From: Chaetoceros tenuissimus
Taxonomy: Eukaryota > Bacillariophyta > Thalassiosirophyceae > Chaetocerotales > Chaetocerotaceae
NCBI GenBank assembly: GCA_021927905.1
Contig: BLLK01000052.1
Location: 312,501-376,500, forward strand
DNA length: 64,000 bases
Direction: 5' to 3'
Shown here: piece after piece, positions 60,441 to 64,000 of the stretch
How positions within the stretch are numbered: the stretch's first letter is position 1
Layout: each line of letters opens with the position of its first letter
The notes under the pieces: generated by a model
Databases searched by the model: none
What the model saw: only the letters and a program-made list of their open reading frames with translations
Told to the model about the DNA's origin: nothing
Made by a program: the position numbers and the translations under genes

Positions 60441-63400
60441 TCACCACTCGAAAGCAACCTTTCTTGCCGACTCTCCCTCACCGTCATTAATATCGTTACC
60501 AATTACATCATACAACGATCCATCTCCGAGACCCCTATAATTGCTCGACCCCCAGGAATAAACAGAGTTATCAGACATCACTGCATAGCCATTGTATTGA
60601 TTAACATGTGCAGAGACAACAAAAGCATCATCAGGAATGGCCACATCTAGCTCAGTAGGATACAACACATTAGCTCCACCATTAGCAATACCGAGGGTAT
60701 AGTATTCATTCCTACCAAAGCACATTGGAACTCGATTTGCAACAAGACAAGTAGAGTAGTAGCCTGCATTGATGTCTGTGATTCCTCCAAGTGGTGATAC
60801 TGTACCTTCTTTCACAACTGGAGAAGCGGAATAATAAATTGAAGTAGTTGATCCAATTCCAAGCTGACCATAATAATTATATCCGATACATTTGGCGGTA
60901 TGATCAGCAAGTAGAGCACAAACATGTCGGTATCCCGAAATGAGTTTTGTGATTGTTTGATCCATTTCGTAAGATTTGCCATCCCAGCTTGTCGATCCTT
61001 TACAATGGACTTTATTTGGATCAATGTCGAATACTACACATGCAGCATATCTAGAAATAGTGATCATCTTCACTCCTGTAACAGGATCATTGTTCCAACC
61101 TAATTGATTGGAACTATTATCACCCCAGCAGTAGATTTTATCATCATTTTCATAGATGGCACAATAATTTCTGAATCCTACTACGATATCTGTAACACCT
61201 GTGAGAGGGGTACCATCTTGCTGTTTCACTTGGACTGCAGTCCTGCTGTCGGTGTTTGTTCCATCACCCAACTGTCCATAATTATTGCGGCCATAACAAT
61301 ATACTGAACCATCATCCATGAGAACACATGTGGACTCATTATCAGTGACAACCTTGACTGGAGACGCGGAAATATTAGAATAAGTCATGGTTATTGGTGT
61401 CCCAATTCTTGGCAATGTAAAATTGGGATTTCCTAGTAGCCCATAATTGTTGTTTCCGAAACATTGAACTTCAGAGGAATTAATAGCACATGCATGAGTG
61501 AATTTTGTCGAGAATTGCAACGGTGAGACAGATGGTGCAGCAGATACTGATGGTGCAACAGATACTGATGGTGCAGTAGATACTGATGGACTTTGTGTTT
61601 TACTCATCTAGAAATGCAATAAATGACCAGCATTAGCAATTATTCCAGACAGGTAAATCATGTTATTCAGTATCATGCCAACACGTACCTCAAATGAATA
61701 GCGAATGTCCCACTTATCAAGTACTTCATTCAATGTTCCATCTCGATACAAACGAACACGTTCAAATCTCTTCTCAGGATCGAAACCAACTTTCCAAGTT
61801 TTCTCGTTTTTGGTGTGTAAGATACTTCCATCCTTGTAAGCAAAATTGATAACGGAAACATCATTGGAGTCGCCACATGTGTCTAATGACAGTTGCCTGA
61901 AGGTTGTTCTGACACAAAATTCTCCTTCTGCTCTATCTGCAAGAGTTAGCTTATTAGTAGATGTGAACTTCCAAAGCTGCGAGTCATACGACCCGCATGG
62001 TCTTACATGAAGCTTCATATCATCAAATGCTGTAAGACACCAATCCTTATCTTGGCCAAATTTTTCAAACTTTGAAATAAGTTGGAATTCTTTGTCAACG
62101 ACTGCTGAAGGGGTAGACGAGGGTACAACAGATACACTTGGAACATTCGAAGGCTGTGCAGAAACACTTGGAGTCTGTGAAGGCTCAAGAGACAAAGAAG
62201 GTTGAGTCGAAGGTTCAGAAGAAACACTTGGATTTGTAGACGGCTTCAAAGATACAGTTGGTATATCTGAAGGGATAGAACTTGGTACAGAACTATATTC
62301 TGTTTGCTTGTACACTCGCACAATGCCCTCAAAGTATCCTCCTGTGCTTGATGGTTGATATCCTGGAGCTCCAATGATGATTGTATCTCCATTTGCACTC
62401 ATTGCTACACTTCTACCAGATTCCTCTCCAGAAGTTTGACCATCTACATCATAAGCTACTTGTTCCCAGAGAGTGTCGCGTGTAGCGTCTTTGTAGTTGA
62501 TTTGGAAAAGTTCACCTTGTCCTTGATAATAATGCTGATCACCAAGACCAGTCACATCATTTAGAGGTGATCCAACGAGTAGTCGAATTATGTTGCTTGC
62601 ATGATTTGGGTTGTAGGCATCCTTTTCGCTGAGGGCAATGTCATATCCGAAATTATCACCGACATAGTAACTGCCTTCATTGATACCTTCGCCTCGCTCA
62701 CCCATTAAGACTTGGCCCAATCTTTGCCATGGAACTTCTGCTGAATCGGTGTATTTTTGAACAGTAACAATACCCTTATCCGCAGCACCTACATCATCAT
62801 GATTTCTCGCTCCATAAGCAAATATTGTACCATCATAAGTAATGGCAAGACTAGAGCCCATATCACTGTCGTCCTGTCCTCCGGAGAAAGGTACCAAAGT
62901 AGATGAAGATCCAACTTGAAACCAGTAGACCTTGTTGTCTCCAGGAGCACTACAGACGAAGGAAGTTCCATCGCCAGAGATAGCAACTTTCCTCCCAATA
63001 TATGCTCTTGTTGTAATGTCAGCATTTGAGTATTGCTCGTTTACAGCCAAGTCAAAAGTAGGAGTGGAAAGAGAATCAGACGTAAGATCATAAATCTGAA
63101 CATTTCCCACATTAGGAATAGTATTACCATTCAATTCAGCATCAACATATGGAAGTCCTACAGCAAGGTTTGAACCGACGTAATCCAATGATACTTGTAA
63201 TGCTCCAAAGAAATACCCTCCTCCACCAACAGCATCGTTAGAGTAGACAACAGTAGCAGAAATGGACCAGCTGTTTTCTACAAGCTTGAAGATCTTGATT
63301 GTACTTTCAGCAGGTGTGTGGTCAGGACCTCGATTGGGTTTTGTATTTGCAATAGCGAGCGTCTTTCCGTCACCACTCAAAGCAATCTCAACATAAGCAT

Positions 63401-64000
63401 CTCTCTCAAAGATTGATCCTTCTCCTTCTTCGTTGATGGTATGGACTGTAGTCGGATTCAATTCGCCATTAGATCCATCTCCAAAGATCTTCACAACATA
63501 CTTGAAGGTATCATCTCCTTCATCATTTGTTGCTAGCAGGATTCCAGCTGTGACAACAACACTACCATCATTGTTACAAACTGTGCGACGGCCAAGACTA
63601 AGATCTATAAGAATAGAGTCTCCTGTGAGAGATGCAATCTCATGGAAACGAGCTTGTCCAATATCTTTGGTATAATTGTCAAAGGTAATATCACTGGAAA
63701 GTTTCCGAATTTGTTCAGTAGTTAATGAAGATTCACCCGCACTACTTTTTTCCAAAATAGTAGAATCGTGATGAACAGAACGATTATCTTTCACATTTAC
63801 AAGCTTCGCAGACCCAGCATCTGTATGATGAACGATGGAATCGTTAGGGGTGCTTCCTTCAAAATCCTTCACTAAAGATGTAGAAGAGGTAGAAAGAGAG
63901 GTCGAACCATGATGAACAGAACGAATATCTTTGACATTTACAAGCTTCGCAGACCCAGCATCTACATGATGAACGATGGAATCGTTAGGGGTGCTTCCTT
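60441..64000 (-). CDS. Secreted/surface multidomain protein: beta-propeller, PS linker, ricin-type lectin, RCC1 repeats (5' end beyond window)
   Basis: Two visible exons (64000-61689, open at the edge, and 61607-60441), 81-bp intron (GTACGT...TTTCTAG), phase 0; at least 1158 residues. Order: 47-residue repeats (GSTPNDSIVHH...VKDxRSVHH); a propeller (SGDGKTLAIANTKPNRG; SLDYVGSNLAVGLPY; ISGDGTSFVCSAPGDNKV; MSANGDTIIIGAPGYQP); a PS linker (PSDIPTVSLKPSTNPSVSSE and on); a ricin-type lectin (QDKDWCLTAFDD; LWKFTSTNKLTLAD; LSLDTCGDS); a second PS linker; and six RCC1-like repeats (CFGNNNYGLLGN; CYGRNNYGQLGDG; CWGDNSSNQLGW). Probably extracellular glycan-binding; inference. Confidence 0.85.
63730..64000 (-). 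repeat. In-frame 141-bp tandem repeat in the RCC1/propeller gene
   Basis: The same sequence recurs at a 141-base shift (for example GATGAACGATGGAATCGTTA at 63831 and 63972), i.e. 47 codons, with a few substitutions (HHTDAG/HHVDAG, KDNRS/KDIRS). The array continues past the right edge, so the copy number is unknown. Confidence 0.88.

Noticed and set aside
1-64000. tRNA or rRNA genes, CRISPR, viral or LTR elements
   Set aside because: No convincing B-box, rRNA core, spaced repeat array, reverse transcriptase, integrase or capsid frame was seen on reading both strands; a covariance-model scan could still find a tRNA.

Overview
The window reads as nuclear DNA of a photosynthetic stramenopile, most likely a centric diatom of the Chaetoceros/Thalassiosira kind. 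The clues are AT-rich DNA; dense, mostly single-exon or two-exon genes on both strands; short spliceosomal introns (about 50-150 bp, usually GTAAGT...AG); a plastid precursor with a signal peptide, a Phe at the predicted cleavage site and a second Tat-type lumen signal (47.5 kb); proline-serine (PSxxPS) linkers typical of diatom secreted proteins; and FkbM, GT31/GT32, BspA-type LRR and Notch-repeat families common in diatoms. No ribosomal RNA, tRNA, CRISPR array or virus-like element was recognised. Intron joins were worked out by eye from frame continuity and splice-site sequence.

Layout. 0-8 kb: 5' part of a protein kinase (cut by the window edge), a membrane protein, a small spliced gene and a 1446-aa Ser-rich disordered protein; then a 411-bp inverted-repeat element. 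8-18 kb: a 7TM protein, a TPR/MYND-type protein with two in-frame stops in what looks like its old C-terminus, a GT32-like glycosyltransferase, and a 1272-aa FYVE-lipase-FYVE protein whose catalytic serine motif is restored by splicing. 18-31 kb: small unknown genes, a mitochondrial-type membrane protein, a Tad3/ADAT3-like tRNA deaminase subunit that lacks the zinc ligands, a cupin, a monoglyceride-lipase-like hydrolase, a kinesin motor, a GNAT acetyltransferase, PIG-H, and a 7TM CREST-like protein. 31-36.9 kb: a decayed paralogue of the 8-kb 7TM gene, an FkbM methyltransferase and a RING-like membrane protein.

36.8-40.2 kb is a tandem duplication: the last codons of the RING-like gene, the spacer, and a small unknown gene are repeated. 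The second copy carries a 1-kb element with 26-bp terminal inverted repeats and a perfect 28-bp hairpin. 40-42 kb is an intact ABC-F ATPase. 42-50 kb is a decaying zone with broken FAD monooxygenase, LRR, Notch-repeat and secreted cysteine-rich genes, alternating with intact genes (sulfotransferase, TIR-domain protein, thylakoid-lumen protein). 50-54 kb is UTP22/NOL6 (ribosome biogenesis). 54-60 kb is a GT31 galactosyltransferase-like cluster: three intact genes and one truncated pseudogene. 60-64 kb is a large secreted or surface protein (beta-propeller, PS linker, ricin-type lectin, RCC1 repeats), cut by the right edge, with two decayed copies of its 3' end downstream.

The genes do not form an operon-like system. 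The shared theme is local tandem duplication followed by decay (7TM, GT31, RING 3' end plus small gene, cysteine-rich secreted proteins, RCC1 3' end).
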